In this document: positions 43,981 to 54,500 of the stretch, piece by piece
Layout of the letters: every line of letters begins with the position of its first letter
Position numbering within the stretch: the first letter of the stretch is position 1
Assembly (NCBI RefSeq): GCF_029433335.1
Contig: NZ_JAQTHX010000001.1
Coordinates: 1,550,001 to 1,614,000, forward strand
Reading direction: 5' to 3'
DNA length: 64,000 bases
From: Bifidobacterium sp. ESL0745
GTDB lineage: Bacteria; Actinomycetota; Actinomycetes; Actinomycetales; Bifidobacteriaceae
Translations under genes and position numbers: made by a program
Notes under the pieces: generated by a model
What the model saw: only the letters and a program-made list of their open reading frames with translations
The model's database searches: none
Told to the model about the DNA's origin: nothing

Positions 43981-45361
43981 GCAGCGCCTCGTCCGTTACC
44001 TCTACACCAAACTCCAATCTCGACGCGGCACCCACAAGGAACTGACGGAATACTACAAGGGCGAGCAGCGTATCCAGACCATTGGCCTTGCCGTTCCCCA
44101 GGAGCTGCGTGCCTTCGAATTTCCTTTGAACTGGCCGAGAGTAACCGTGGACACGGTCGTGCAACGCCAGCACGTCAGCGGTTTCAGCATGCCCGATCAG
44201 CCCAATTCCGACGAGTGGATGCAGGAGGTCTGGGAAGCCAACAACATGGAATCCCAGAGCGTCCTCGCACACCTCGAAACCCGCATACAGGGCCACGGTT
44301 TTGTCACTGTGGGCACCAACGAGGACGACAAGGATCACCCGCTCATCACGGTGGAATCCTCCAAAAGCATGATCGCCCAGATTGACCCGCGCACACGCCG
44401 GGTCACCGCGGCCCTGCGCGTCTACTACGACCCGTTGGAACCTGCGGCGGCAAGCGAAGCCACCCTTTATCTGCCGAACTCCACCATCTTCCTTAGCAAG
44501 GCCAATCACGCCGGCTGGCAGATCGAGGACCGCGATGACCACGACCTCGGCAAGGTTCCTGTCGTTCAGTTCATCAACCGTCCGATGGTCTCCGACTTTG
44601 TCGGCGAAAGTGAGATGCAGGATGTCCTGCGCCCCACCGACATGGCCGCGCGTGCGCTCATGGACCTACAGGTGGCGATGGAGACCCACGCCGTACCAGG
44701 CAAATGGGCCATCGGCGTCAACAAGGAAGACTTCGTTGATGCCAACGGCAACATGACCAACGGGTGGAAGACCTATTACAACGCCATGACCTCCACTGGC
44801 AACAAAGACGCCAAATTCGGCCAATTCGAAGCCAGCAACCTCGAAAACTTCAAAACCGTCATCGACATGCTCGCCCAACAGGTCAGCGCCGTCACCGGCC
44901 TGCCCATGCGCTACTTCGCACAATCCGCAGCCAACCCAGCAGCCGAAGGCGCCATACGCGCCGACGAAGTACGACTCGTCAAAAACGTCGAACTCAAAAA
45001 CACCATCGACGGCGACTCATGGGGCGACGTCATGGCGCTCGCCTACCGCTTCGCAAAAGGCGAACCCGTGGACGGCAACCGTGTGCGATGCGACTGGGAC
45101 GATCCCAACACCCCAACCTTCAGCCAGAAGGCCGACGCCATCCAGAAGCTCTTCAGCGCCGGCATCATTACCCGTGAAGGCGCATGGGACGAACTCGGAT
45201 GGAGCAAGGCCCGCAAGGACAGGGAACGCCAACGCTTTGCTGACACGGACGCCGCATACTGGGCGAGCCTAATCAAGCCGGAGGCCACGAATGACGGAAC
45301 TCAGCCAACAGGTGCCCAATCTGATACGGGAACAGGGCAGGAACCTCCGCAACAGCAGTAA
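43952..45361 (+). CDS. Portal protein
   Basis: A 469-residue SPP1 gp6-type portal: FPLNWPRVTVDTVVQRQHVS, MQDVLRPTDMAARALMDLQV, QQVSAVTGLPMRYFAQSAAN and an acidic/Q-rich tail. It forms the dodecameric ring at the head vertex and binds the terminase. It overlaps the terminase 3' end by 29 bases. Confidence 0.88.
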   Translation: MATTELSSDEQRLVRYLYTKLQSRRGTHKELTEYYKGEQRIQTIGLAVPQELRAFEFPLNWPRVTVDTVVQRQHVSGFSMPDQPNSDEWMQEVWEANNMESQSVLAHLETRIQGHGFVTVGTNEDDKDHPLITVESSKSMIAQIDPRTRRVTAALRVYYDPLEPAAASEATLYLPNSTIFLSKANHAGWQIEDRDDHDLGKVPVVQFINRPMVSDFVGESEMQDVLRPTDMAARALMDLQVAMETHAVPGKWAIGVNKEDFVDANGNMTNGWKTYYNAMTSTGNKDAKFGQFEASNLENFKTVIDMLAQQVSAVTGLPMRYFAQSAANPAAEGAIRADEVRLVKNVELKNTIDGDSWGDVMALAYRFAKGEPVDGNRVRCDWDDPNTPTFSQKADAIQKLFSAGIITREGAWDELGWSKARKDRERQRFADTDAAYWASLIKPEATNDGTQPTGAQSDTGTGQEPPQQQ

Positions 45362-46325
45362 CAAGACCGTTACCAAGGCAATCCACATCTGGCACCAGGC
45401 GGTGATTCCCGGAGACCTCGACAGGTCATTCGCCGCTGCAGCGCCAGACATGCTCCTGCTAATTGGGCAGTCACAGAACGATGTGGCACAAGAGGCGTGG
45501 GAGACGACGCCGGACGCGATGCGGGCCATCGACCACAGGCCGTTACCCGCACGCGGATTCGACTTCGACACCACCATTCTCAACGGCACCGCAGGCAACG
45601 GCCAAGCACTTTTCGACGTGTTTTACGGTTCCATCCTCACAGCCAAACGCCAGATCGGCGAAGGAACCGACTCGCGCATCGCGGTCATGCAGATAGACGC
45701 CGACATGGCGCGACTCATCCGCACCGCGCTCGCCGACACCAGCCGCACCGCAAGCCTCATGAGCGCGAAGAGCTTCAACTTCGACGCCTGTTATGTGCGT
45801 GCGCTCACGCCGCCCAGCTGTGGAAGATGCGCGATACTCGCCGGCATGCCGAGTGGGAAGAAGCCTTTCGAGCGGCATCCATATTGCGACTGCATCGCCA
45901 TGTGGTGCAGGGACGAGAAGATGCTCATGACCCACTTCTCCAGCGCCAACGACTATCTCGACTCCCTCGATGACAAGCAGCTCGCGCACGTGCTCGGCAG
46001 CCAAGCCAACGCGAGGGCATGGAAGGACGGCGCCGACCTCAACAAGCTCGTCAACGCCTACCGCAAACGCGGCGACGTGAGGCCTGCCCAGCTCTACGGG
46101 CGCAACATCAAATACACGACCGAAAGCACGACGAAACGCGGCACCGGATACTGGATGGTGAAAAAGGCTGGATACGTCAAGACCATGCACCGCGATGGCA
46201 GCAAATACTTCCGCGTCGACCGGCCAAGGCTCATGCCTGAGACCATCTACCAGATCGCCGGCAATGACCATGCCAAAGCGATGAAGCTTCTCAAGAATTA
46301 CGGCTGGCTCGGACTGGCCGCCTGA
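45291..46325 (+). CDS. MuF-like minor head protein / capsid maturation protein
   Basis: A 344-residue protein following the portal with a 71-base overlap. PPSCGRCAILAGMPSG and RHPYCDCIAMW are the Cys signature of the MuF/VG15-like minor head family. Such proteins help head maturation or are injected with the DNA. No protease triad can be made out. Confidence 0.75.
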   Translation: MTELSQQVPNLIREQGRNLRNSSNKTVTKAIHIWHQAVIPGDLDRSFAAAAPDMLLLIGQSQNDVAQEAWETTPDAMRAIDHRPLPARGFDFDTTILNGTAGNGQALFDVFYGSILTAKRQIGEGTDSRIAVMQIDADMARLIRTALADTSRTASLMSAKSFNFDACYVRALTPPSCGRCAILAGMPSGKKPFERHPYCDCIAMWCRDEKMLMTHFSSANDYLDSLDDKQLAHVLGSQANARAWKDGADLNKLVNAYRKRGDVRPAQLYGRNIKYTTESTTKRGTGYWMVKKAGYVKTMHRDGSKYFRVDRPRLMPETIYQIAGNDHAKAMKLLKNYGWLGLAA

Positions 46326-46407
46326 TTCACACAATTTTTCAACCACCCGCGCGATGCGGGCGGCGCTTTGCCATGCGATATGGCCAAAACAAACAAATGG
46401 AGGAAAC

Positions 46408-46956
46408 ATGCACAAACACGGCATCTTCGGATCCCCGCTCTGGAGACTGCGTCTCATCGAGACGCCAGGCGAAGGAGGGAGTGGCAATGAGGGCGATCCC
46501 CAGCCACCGGCAGACCCGCCGCAGCAGTCCGGAAACGATCCCGACGGCGAGAAACTCGGTCCAGCGGGACTCAAGGCCCTGAAGGCGGAACGCGAGGAGA
46601 ACAAGGCCACGAAGGCCAAACTCGCCGAAGCCGAAGCCAAGATCAAGGAATTCGAGGACAAGGACAAGACCGAGTCCGAAAAGCAGGCCGAACACCTCAA
46701 GGAACTGGAGGCATCAAGCTCGGCGAACGAGCGCAAAGCCACCCAGTACGAGGTAGCCGCCGAAAAAGGCATCCCGCTGAAACTCGCCACGCGGCTTCGC
46801 GGGAGCACCAAGGAAGAGATGCTCGCCGACGCCGACAGCCTAGCAGAACTCCTCAAGATAACGCCCAAGACCCCAAAGGCCGACCCAAGCCAGGGCAAGG
46901 GCGACAACCCCAAGCCGACGACCCTGCAAGAGGCCATCGCCGGACACCTCAAATAG
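46408..46956 (+). CDS. Scaffolding protein
   Basis: The ATG at 46408 lies behind ATGGAGGAAAC. A 182-residue acidic protein with a coiled coil of K, A and E (LKAEREENKATKAKLAEAEA) and a small helical C-terminus, found directly before the capsid gene as in many siphophages. It guides prohead assembly and is lost on maturation. Confidence 0.8.
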   Translation: MHKHGIFGSPLWRLRLIETPGEGGSGNEGDPQPPADPPQQSGNDPDGEKLGPAGLKALKAEREENKATKAKLAEAEAKIKEFEDKDKTESEKQAEHLKELEASSSANERKATQYEVAAEKGIPLKLATRLRGSTKEEMLADADSLAELLKITPKTPKADPSQGKGDNPKPTTLQEAIAGHLK

Positions 46957-46974
46957 CATATAGGAGGCCACAAC

Positions 46975-47946
46975 ATGGCTGTAACATTGGCGGAAGCCAA
47001 GAACAACACCACCGAGGATTTCGACCCCATGGTCATCGACGAATTCCGAAAGAATTCCGAGATACTCGACTCACTCATTTTCGATGACTGCGTGTCTCCT
47101 GCCGGCGGCGGAGCGACGCTCGACTACGGCTATCGCCGTCTCAAGACCCAGCCCATCGCGGCATTCCGCGCCATCAACACCGATTACGAGCCCAGCAACG
47201 TGGAGACCGAGAAGATCTCCGTCACGCTCGCCGTGCTCGGCGGCAGCTTCGAGATCGACCGCGTGCTGGCCAATCTCGGACCGGAGGCGTCCGGTGCCGT
47301 GACGCTCAATGTCATGCAAAAGGTCAAGGCCGCGATCGCGCTCTTCCAGGACGCCGTCATCAACGGCGACACCGCCGTGAATTCCAGCGCCTTCGACGGT
47401 CTCGACAAGGCCCTCACCGGCTCCAGCACCGAGGATACGGGCAGCAAACCGGATTGGACCGACATGTCTGACAGCGGCTTCAAAATCCTCGACAGCGTCG
47501 ACGATTTCCTCGGAAATCTCGACGGCCAGCCCACGGTCATCGTCAGCAACAAGAAGGCTTTGGATAAGCTCCGCGCCGCGGCACGACGCACCAGCGCCTA
47601 CAACCGTGATCCAGTCGAAGGGCTCGTCGGCGCGAACGGCCGACCGATCACCCGCGAGGATTATGGCGGCGTGCTCTTCGTCGATGCTGGCACCAAGGCC
47701 GGCAGCAACGACCCGATCATCCCCATCAACAAGGATGACGGCACCACCGACGTCTATGCCTACCGCGTCGGCCTCGACGGATTCCACGGCATCTCCGTCA
47801 AGGGAGGCCAGCTCGTGCAGACTTTCCTGCCGGACTTCACACAGGCCGGAGCCGTGCACAAAGGCGAGGTCGAGCTCGGCCCCGTAGGCGTGGCTCTCAA
47901 GGCCACCAAGGCTGCAGCGGTGCTGCGGAAAGTCAAGGTGCAATGA
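46975..47946 (+). CDS. Major capsid protein
   Basis: A 323-residue HK97-fold protein: FDPMVIDEFRKNSEILDSLI, YGYRRLKTQPIAAFRAINTD, VTLAVLGGSFEIDRVLANLG, NVMQKVKAAIALFQDAVING. The expected position after scaffold and a ribosome site (AGGAGGCC) support it. It forms the shell of the head. Confidence 0.9.
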   Translation: MAVTLAEAKNNTTEDFDPMVIDEFRKNSEILDSLIFDDCVSPAGGGATLDYGYRRLKTQPIAAFRAINTDYEPSNVETEKISVTLAVLGGSFEIDRVLANLGPEASGAVTLNVMQKVKAAIALFQDAVINGDTAVNSSAFDGLDKALTGSSTEDTGSKPDWTDMSDSGFKILDSVDDFLGNLDGQPTVIVSNKKALDKLRAAARRTSAYNRDPVEGLVGANGRPITREDYGGVLFVDAGTKAGSNDPIIPINKDDGTTDVYAYRVGLDGFHGISVKGGQLVQTFLPDFTQAGAVHKGEVELGPVGVALKATKAAAVLRKVKVQ

Positions 47947-48260
47947 TGGCTTACCTCGTACAAACCCCTGTGGAAGGATATACGGGAATCGTCGCCGGCG
48001 TCGCTTTTCGACATGGATTCGGCAAGACCGACGGGAAGCCCGATGGCACGCTGGACTACTTCAGGCGCCACGGCTACACGATCACCGAAGAGAAAGATTC
48101 GGAATCTCAGGATTCGGGAACCGCTTCGCCGCCGGCGAAGGCTCCCGAAGAAGTCTCGGCAGCCGATCCAACACCTGCTGAAGGTACGGACGACAAGGAA
48201 TCCGACGATGCGAAAGCCACCGCAGCTAAGGCCAAGTCCACCACGAAACCCACCAAGTAG
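47943..48260 (+). CDS. Head-region protein of unknown role (105 aa)
   Basis: Overlaps the capsid gene end as ATGATG. It has a small ordered N-terminus (VEGYTGIVAGVAFRHGFGKT) and a long acidic tail of A, P, K, T and E. Possibly a head decoration or connector subunit. Confidence 0.5.
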   Translation: MMAYLVQTPVEGYTGIVAGVAFRHGFGKTDGKPDGTLDYFRRHGYTITEEKDSESQDSGTASPPAKAPEEVSAADPTPAEGTDDKESDDAKATAAKAKSTTKPTK

Positions 48261-48266
48261 GAGGCC

Positions 48267-48713
48267 ATGATGGCTGATGATCTCATTGCGAAATACGCGA
48301 CCGTCAGCGACGTGGCCACCGAACTCGGCAGGGAAATCCCCGCAGACAGCATCGAAGCCAAGCAAATCCAACGCTGGCTCAACAGGGCGGAACGCCAGAT
48401 ACGCAGGCGCGTCACCCAGCTCGACAAGTGGGCGCTCGCCGACGCGGAATACAAAGCCGTCGTCAACGATGTGCTCGTGTCTGCGGTCGAACGCAAGGCC
48501 AGCAACCCCGACGGCATGAAATCGCAGATGACGCAAATCGACGACGGTAATCTTCAGAACACCGTCGTCGACGCCCGCGCCAGCGGCGAGATCGTCATCC
48601 TTGACGACGAATGGGCCATGCTGCTCAAGACGCCGACAAGCAACGCATTCAGCGTCATGGCGATGCCGGAGCCCGATGCCTTCCCGCTTCCCAGCTATCC
48701 GTACTGCTACTAA
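48267..48713 (+). CDS. Head-tail adaptor (Gp19/Gp15-like)
   Basis: A 148-residue protein with ATVSDVATELGREIPADSIE and a helix AKQIQRWLNRAERQIRRRV, the pattern of head-tail connector proteins of the gp6/gp15 type. The position between capsid and head closure fits. Confidence 0.7.
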   Translation: MMADDLIAKYATVSDVATELGREIPADSIEAKQIQRWLNRAERQIRRRVTQLDKWALADAEYKAVVNDVLVSAVERKASNPDGMKSQMTQIDDGNLQNTVVDARASGEIVILDDEWAMLLKTPTSNAFSVMAMPEPDAFPLPSYPYCY

Positions 48714-48722
48714 GGAGACGCC

Positions 48723-49178
48723 ATGGACGCGAAGGCGATGCTCGACAGGGCGCTGCCACGCATGCGTGCCAACGCCGAGCGGCTCATGACTGACAGCTTC
48801 ACTGTCACCCGCAGTCAAGGCGAGATTGTTGATCCCGATACCGGTGTCAGCACTCCGAAACTTGTCCAAGTCTATAAGGGCAAGGGCAAGGTGCAGACGT
48901 CGGGCGGGGTCGCCTCGCAGGCCAACACGGCGAGCGGCGAGAGCAGCAATGTCGGCGGCATCGTGCCGGTGTGGACGCTCTACCTGCATTTCCCTGTTAG
49001 CGCGACCGGTATGCAGCCGGGTGATATGGCCGCATGCGATTCATCCGCCGACTCTGACCTCGTGGGTCGAAAATTCCGGCTGGTCAACCTCCAGTCGGAG
49101 AAGACGTATGCGACCGCGCGACGCTGGAACGTCCAGGAGATCCCCAAAAACGAGGGAGATGATGCCGATGACGGTTGA
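48723..49178 (+). CDS. Head closure protein
   Basis: A 151-residue protein with a small beta-barrel pattern: FTVTRSQGEIVDPDTGVSTP, WTLYLHFPVSATGMQPGD, GRKFRLVNLQ. The family (DUF6093-like) stops DNA leaking after packaging. It is followed by an overlapping tail gene. Confidence 0.65.
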   Translation: MDAKAMLDRALPRMRANAERLMTDSFTVTRSQGEIVDPDTGVSTPKLVQVYKGKGKVQTSGGVASQANTASGESSNVGGIVPVWTLYLHFPVSATGMQPGDMAACDSSADSDLVGRKFRLVNLQSEKTYATARRWNVQEIPKNEGDDADDG

Positions 49179-49542
49179 GATCGACACGCATGAGATCACT
49201 CAGCTTGGCCAAGAGCTCGCCCGCCTGCCTTTACGCAAGACAGTCGAGGTCGCGGCGGTGGTGAAGAAAGGCGCGACCAATATCAAGCAGGCCATCACCG
49301 ACGACTTGCAGACCTCAAGCAACAAGGCTTTCCGGCGCGTGCGTATCCATTACGACATGCACCAGGACGGCTTTACGACCGAAGCCGACATCGGTCCCGA
49401 GAAAGGCGGCGCCAGCGACCTCGCCAACATCGCCTTCTTCGGCACCTCCAAAGGTGGCGGGCAGCACGAGTTCTACGGACACGGCGTCGATGAGCTCGAC
49501 AACACTGCCAGGCACATCGGCGAGGTGGCGGGCAAGCTATGA
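49162..49542 (+). CDS. HK97 gp10-like tail component
   Basis: Starts within ATGATGCCGATG (49159-49170); ATG 49162 is used and 49168 is equally possible. The product reads TVEIDTHEITQLGQELARLP, VVKKGATNIKQAITDDLQTS and ends EFYGHGVDELDNTARHIGEV, the pattern of HK97 gp10/tail completion proteins. Confidence 0.7.
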   Translation: MPMTVEIDTHEITQLGQELARLPLRKTVEVAAVVKKGATNIKQAITDDLQTSSNKAFRRVRIHYDMHQDGFTTEADIGPEKGGASDLANIAFFGTSKGGGQHEFYGHGVDELDNTARHIGEVAGKL

Positions 49543-49925
49543 AATACGTCGAAGCCCGTCAAGCCGTCATGGGCCTGCTGCCCAAGCTCGAAGGCTGGGA
49601 CGTCTATATCGACGGTCCGCCTCCGAAAGGCTCGCCGCCCTGGATTGTGGCCTTGTTTTCGGAGAAGACCCGCGACCATGTCGAAAGCGGAAGAGTCACC
49701 AATCATCAAGGCGAACTCAGCATCCGCGTGGTTGGCCCCTCCGATACGGGTATTGGCATCGTCTGCGACAAGCTCATCAGCCTCGACGGAGCGAGACCCC
49801 ACAAGGACATGAGCTGCCTCGTGGCCGATATCGACCGAAGCTATCCCAGCGAACTAATTAATCCTGCGACCAACGCCCCCTATCAGATGCGGGTCATGAC
49901 CTGGCTTACAAGCTGGCCCGCATAA
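49539..49925 (+). CDS. Tail terminator protein
   Basis: A 128-residue protein with ARQAVMGLLPKLEGWDVYID and ELSIRVVGPSDTGIGIVCDK, coupled by ATGA. It lies in the slot where siphophages encode the tail terminator, between gp10-like and major tail genes. Confidence 0.65.
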   Translation: MKYVEARQAVMGLLPKLEGWDVYIDGPPPKGSPPWIVALFSEKTRDHVESGRVTNHQGELSIRVVGPSDTGIGIVCDKLISLDGARPHKDMSCLVADIDRSYPSELINPATNAPYQMRVMTWLTSWPA

Positions 49926-49937
49926 CCCAATCAACAG

Positions 49938-49966
49938 AAGCCCCAGCCATCCCGGCCGGGGCTTTT
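49938..49966 (+). terminator. Terminator before the major tail gene
   Basis: AAGCCCC-AGCC pairs with GGCC-GGGGCTT, followed by TT. It probably lowers read-through to tune tail expression. Confidence 0.7.
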
Positions 49967-49992
49967 CCATATCCAAAATCTAAGGAAAAATC

Positions 49993-50592
49993 ATGACAAT
50001 GCCACAAGCGCATCTGGAGAACGGCGACTACCGCACCGACTTCTTCAAGGATTACACGGCAATCAAGGACATTGCACATCCCACCGTGCAGGAGCTGGCC
50101 AATCCGACCCTCAACCTGAGCGACTACCTGCCCAACGACGGCTTCAGTCCCAAGCACACGCAGGAGATGGCCGATGACGACCGCGAATCCTCTCCCGCAA
50201 AGGGGCAGATCCCCGGACAAGAAAAGTACGACGGCGGCGAGATGAAAATCATCGACAACACCAACCGCGACTCCGAAGGCGAGAACAAGGCCGCCGAAGT
50301 GCTCACCAAGGGCACGAAGGGCTACATCGTGCGCCGGCGCGGCAAGGACGGCACTCTGCCGTACGAGGTTGGCGATGTGGTCAGCGTCTACAAGGTCGCC
50401 GTCGGCATCAAGACCCCGGTCGCCAAAGCCGACAACGCGCGCCAGATGTCCACCATCAGTCTTGCGATCGACCCGTCCAGCCGCGAAGAAACCTCCACCG
50501 TCGTAGACGGAGGAAGCTCAAGCTCTTCATCCTCTTCGAGTACTTCTTCGACCACTCAGTCTCTTACGACGCAGGCGAAGTCCAAGGACTGA
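49993..50592 (+). CDS. Major tail protein
   Basis: A 199-residue protein with KDYTAIKDIAHPTVQELANP, NLSDYLPNDGFSPKHTQEMA and a core of beta-rich stretches. The C-terminal tail is a run of serines (nine) then TSSTTQSLTTQAKSKD. The position after the tail terminator and before gpG identifies it. Confidence 0.75.
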   Translation: MTMPQAHLENGDYRTDFFKDYTAIKDIAHPTVQELANPTLNLSDYLPNDGFSPKHTQEMADDDRESSPAKGQIPGQEKYDGGEMKIIDNTNRDSEGENKAAEVLTKGTKGYIVRRRGKDGTLPYEVGDVVSVYKVAVGIKTPVAKADNARQMSTISLAIDPSSREETSTVVDGGSSSSSSSSSTSSTTQSLTTQAKSKD

Positions 50593-50603
50593 CCTCTCAT
50601 TCT

Positions 50604-50641
50604 TCCCTTGCCGCGGTTCACGCTCTCCACGACAAGGGAAC
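50604..50641 (+). other. Hairpin in the 110-base gap before gpG
   Basis: TTCCCTTG pairs with CAAGGGAA across a 22-base loop. The T run is missing, so it may only pause or process the transcript. Confidence 0.4.
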
Positions 50642-50702
50642 CCACTTCCAGATTTTTCAAAAAAGAGCGTCAATTTTTATCAATCTTTAAAGGAGCGAAA
50701 TC

Positions 50703-51218
50703 ATGGGAATCACCATCAAACGACCGACAGAAGACTTCGAAGTCGTCACCGATCTGGACGCGCTACGCCGTGCATTGGAATCAGGCGCTGCTATCCCGAA
50801 AATCGATACGGATGACCACACTGAAAGCGAAATAGCAAGTCTCAGGAAACAGCAGGCCGATGCCATAGCAAAGGCCAAGGAACTCAAGGACAAGACCGAC
50901 GAAAGCACGCTCGTGATCAGCCTGCGTGGTCTGACCTGCAGCGAATGGAATCTCATCGTCCTCAAAAACACCGATACGAAGGACGGCAAAATCGTCAAGG
51001 ATTGGGTGGGCATGGTCAGGGATTCCCTGCCCCGAATGATCCAGAGCGCCCATTGGAAGGGCAAGACTGAAGAGATCACCCTCGATGGCATCGAAGGTCT
51101 GTTCGACTCGATGGTCGATTCTCAGGTCGCCGATCTCCTCCAGGTGGTTCAGTCGCTCAATGCTCCCCGGAACATGGTCCCAAAAGAGCTGAGGGAACTC
51201 GTCTCGCAGAATGCCTAG
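50703..51218 (+). CDS. Tail assembly chaperone gpG
   Basis: A 171-residue protein directly before the tape measure gene: [60 protein letters not shown]. Together with its frameshift product it coats the tape measure during tail assembly. A slippery site CCCAAAA lies at 51179-51185, 10 codons before its stop. Confidence 0.8.
   Translation: MGITIKRPTEDFEVVTDLDALRRALESGAAIPKIDTDDHTESEIASLRKQQADAIAKAKELKDKTDESTLVISLRGLTCSEWNLIVLKNTDTKDGKIVKDWVGMVRDSLPRMIQSAHWKGKTEEITLDGIEGLFDSMVDSQVADLLQVVQSLNAPRNMVPKELRELVSQNA
51179..51185 (+). promoter_or_regulatory. Slippery heptamer CCCAAAA for -1 frameshifting
   Basis: The site reads C CCA AAA in the gpG frame, a standard X XXY YYZ heptamer. After the slip the frame reads on from AGA at 51185 to 51586 without a stop. 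Confidence 0.8.
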
Positions 51219-51586
51219 CAGAAGCGCCGCAGATTCTCGCGCAATTGCGGTGCGCGAGGTCTATCGGTATCAGCTACAAGCGCTTCCTCGGTTGGGAGCC
51301 CACGCCGGGCGACGACGTCGAATGGGATGAGACCGAGCGTGAGTGGATGCTCGCCCTGCAGGAGTATGAAGCGTCCTTCAAATGCCCGAGATGCGGTATG
51401 CCCATCGAATTCTGCCACGACCAGGACAAAGTCGAAGCTGTTTTCTCCGGAGCTGGAGTGGAGACGTGCTTTGTCAGCGAGATGCAGGAGAAGGCGCTCC
51501 GTAAATTCTCCGAATCCGGCATCGTCGAAGCCCCAGACTCCCAAACCACGAAACTCAAACCAAGAATCAGAAAACTGAAAATGTGA
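51185..51586 (+). CDS. Tail assembly chaperone gpT extension (frameshift product gpGT)
   Basis: The -1 frame is open from the slippery site. It gives RAEGTRLAECLAEAPQILAQ, then LGWEPTPGDDVEWDETEREW and a CPRCGMPIEF zinc-like pair, ending with KLKM. An independent start would need a rare codon without a ribosome site, so it is almost surely made only as gpGT. This arrangement is a standard feature of siphophage tail modules. Confidence 0.75.
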   Translation, partial: RAEGTRLAECLAEAPQILAQLRCARSIGISYKRFLGWEPTPGDDVEWDETEREWMLALQEYEASFKCPRCGMPIEFCHDQDKVEAVFSGAGVETCFVSEMQEKALRKFSESGIVEAPDSQTTKLKPRIRKLKM

Positions 51587-51597
51587 GGTGAACACCG

Positions 51598-54500
51598 ATG
51601 GCGGTGAATGAAGAAATCATGATCCGCCTCAAGGCGGACGCCAGCAACTACATGACCAGTATGCAGGCCGCCAGCGCCAAAGCCGAGCAGCTCTCCACCT
51701 CCATGGAACAGCCCCGATCCGCAGGCGAACGCCTCACGAGCGGATTGTCCAAGACTGCGCTCGGGGTTGGTGCGCTCTCCGCCGCCATCGGTGTAGCCGC
51801 GGTCGCCAGCTTCGCGCAGTTCGACGCGAAAATGAGCGAGGTCAAGGTCAACACCGGCGCCACTGGCGACGAACTCGCACGCCTGCGTGAGGCGGCTTTG
51901 AACGCCAGCCGAACCTCCGTGTACTCCGCCGAGGATGCCGCCGACGCGATCAACGAGCTCGCCAAAGCCGGCATGAGCACCTCGGACATTCTCTCCGGTG
52001 GTCTCAGTGCTGCTTTGACGCTTGCGGCGACGGATTCGATGAGCACAGAGGACGCCACACGCTACCTCACCAGTGCGATGACCGAATTCAACATCAAGGG
52101 CAAGGACGCCGCCAAAGTATCCGATGCGCTGGCGGCAGGCGCCGGCAAGGCGTTGGGCGGTGTCAGCGATATGGGCAACGCCCTGTCGATGGTGGGCGGA
52201 ACCGCGCACATGATGGGCGCGAGCATGCAGGAGACCACCGGCACGCTTGCGGCCATGGCCAACGCCGGCAACATCGGCAGCGAGGCTGGCACCGAACTCC
52301 GCTCCGCCCTGATCGGCCTGATGAGCCCGTCCAAACAGGTGCAAGGCGAGATGGACGACCTCGGTCTGCACCTCTACGACGCGCAGGGCCATTTCGTCGG
52401 CATCGCCAACTTCGCCGGGCAGCTGCAAGACAAGCTTGGCAAATTGCCCGAGGCCGAACGCAACCAGGCCATGGGTATCCTCTTCTCCAATGCCGCGATG
52501 TCGGCCGCGAACGTCCTCTACAAAGAAGGCAAGGGCGGCATCGAAAAGTGGACACAGGCGGTCAGCGAATCCGGATACGCCGCCAAAGTGGCCGCCGGCA
52601 AGACGGATAATCTCAAAGGCGATCTGACCAAATTCGGCAACACCGCCCAGGACGTGCTCATCGGCATCGGTTCCGCTGCAAATGGGCCGCTTCGCAGTGT
52701 CACGCAGGGGGCCACGGCGCTCCTTAACACGTTCCGCAGCATGCCGGAATCCGCTCAGCAATGGGTCATCGGCGGCGGCATGATCGTCGGCGCGGTCGCC
52801 GGCATCCACAAGGTGATGGGCTCCACTGAGAGCAGCACCAGCAGCCTCGTACGCACCATGGGCGACGTGTTCGACCCCATGCAACGACTTTCCAACGCCG
52901 GAAGCTCGCTGAGCCAGGCATGGCAGATCCTCAAGGGATCCACCATGACCTACGACCAGCAGATGCAGACCTTCGGCACCACCATGAGCGCCGGCACCGC
53001 ACGCACCACCGCAGCCAAAACCGCGCTCGGCGGGCTGAGCGACCTCATGGGAGGACCGTGGGGCATCGCCATGACCGGCGCCACCATCGCGCTCGGCGTG
53101 CTCGTCAGCAAGCAGCAGGATGCCAAACAGCGCACCGATGACCTCACCAATGCCATGCAAAATGGCCAGTCCGCAGCCTCGAAATTCACCGCCGATCTCA
53201 AGACTGGCGACGACATCGACTGGGGATGGTGGCAGAAAGCCACCACAGGCATCGGCAGTCTCAGCGACGCCCTCGACAAGGCAGGCGTATCCAGCAAGAC
53301 ATTCGTCTCCGCGGAAACCGGCAACAAGCAAGCCATCGAACAGGTCAACGAGGCACTGGGCAAAGCCTTTCTGCAAGGCAAAATCAACGCCAGCGGAGAG
53401 GATGAAATCAAGGCAAAACTTGAACAAGGCCAAAAATCCTACAAAAAATCCGAAGAGGCCATCAAAGCCGCAAGCGAAGCCAAGGACCAGGACACCAAGA
53501 AAAGCGTCCAGAACACCACCGCGCTCGCCGGGCTCAACAAAGCCACCGACCAGGAAACCCAATCCACCCAAAAGGTCGCCAAAGCCAAGGACATCATGGC
53601 CGCAGCCTTCGGCGCATCCACCGACGGCATCAACCAGCAGGCGGAAGCGCTTGGCCAGACCATGGAAGCCCTCAAAGACTACTACGGGCTCGCCCAAGGA
53701 AGCTTCGACGCCGAAACCAAACTCGGCAAAGCCTTCCAGGAAGCCACTAAATCCGTCAAAGAAAACGGGGCCACACTCGACGCCAACACCGAAAAAGGCG
53801 AATCCAACCGCAACGCCCTCTCCGGGGTGGTATCCGCCATCCTCGCCAAAGCCGAAGCCGACGCCAAGGCCGGGAAAAGCACCCAGGAAGTCACCAAAGA
53901 CATCACGGACGGCCACGACAAGCTCGTCGGCTACGCCAAACAGATGGGCATGAGCTCCGACCAAGCCGAAGAATTCGCCAGACAGATGGGCGTAACCTCC
54001 GGCGACGTACAAGACCTCATCAACAAAGTCAACCAAGCCAATACAACGCCACTGAAAATCGACGACCAGGCAACCAAAACCCTCAACGACGTCAAACTCA
54101 GCGCCGAAGGCCTGCCAGACGGCAAAACCATTGAAATAACCGGTAAGAACAAAGACGCCATGGAAGCCATCGCCCAAGTCGTCGGAGCCAAAATCGACAA
54201 GAAAACCGGAAAACTCGACCTCGACAAACAACAATACGACATCGCCCTGGCGCTCGCGAACGGTGCGGTCATCAACCCCAAGACCGGCGAGCTCAAGGGC
54301 GACAACACGCTCATGATGAAAAAACTCGCCGAGACCAACGGCTGGAAAATCGATCCGAAAACCGGCGAGCTGAACGGCGACAACTCGAAGATGTGGCAGA
54401 AGCTGGCGGAAGCCAACGGCTGGCACATCGACGAGAAGACAGGTTACATGACCGGCGACAACAGGGAAATGAACCGAAAGCTCGCCGAGGCCAATGGTTG

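Noticed and set aside
45543..47078. Long minus-strand frame across the MuF-like and scaffold genes
   Set aside because: Shadow of the structural genes; low-complexity Ser/Ala/Leu sequence.
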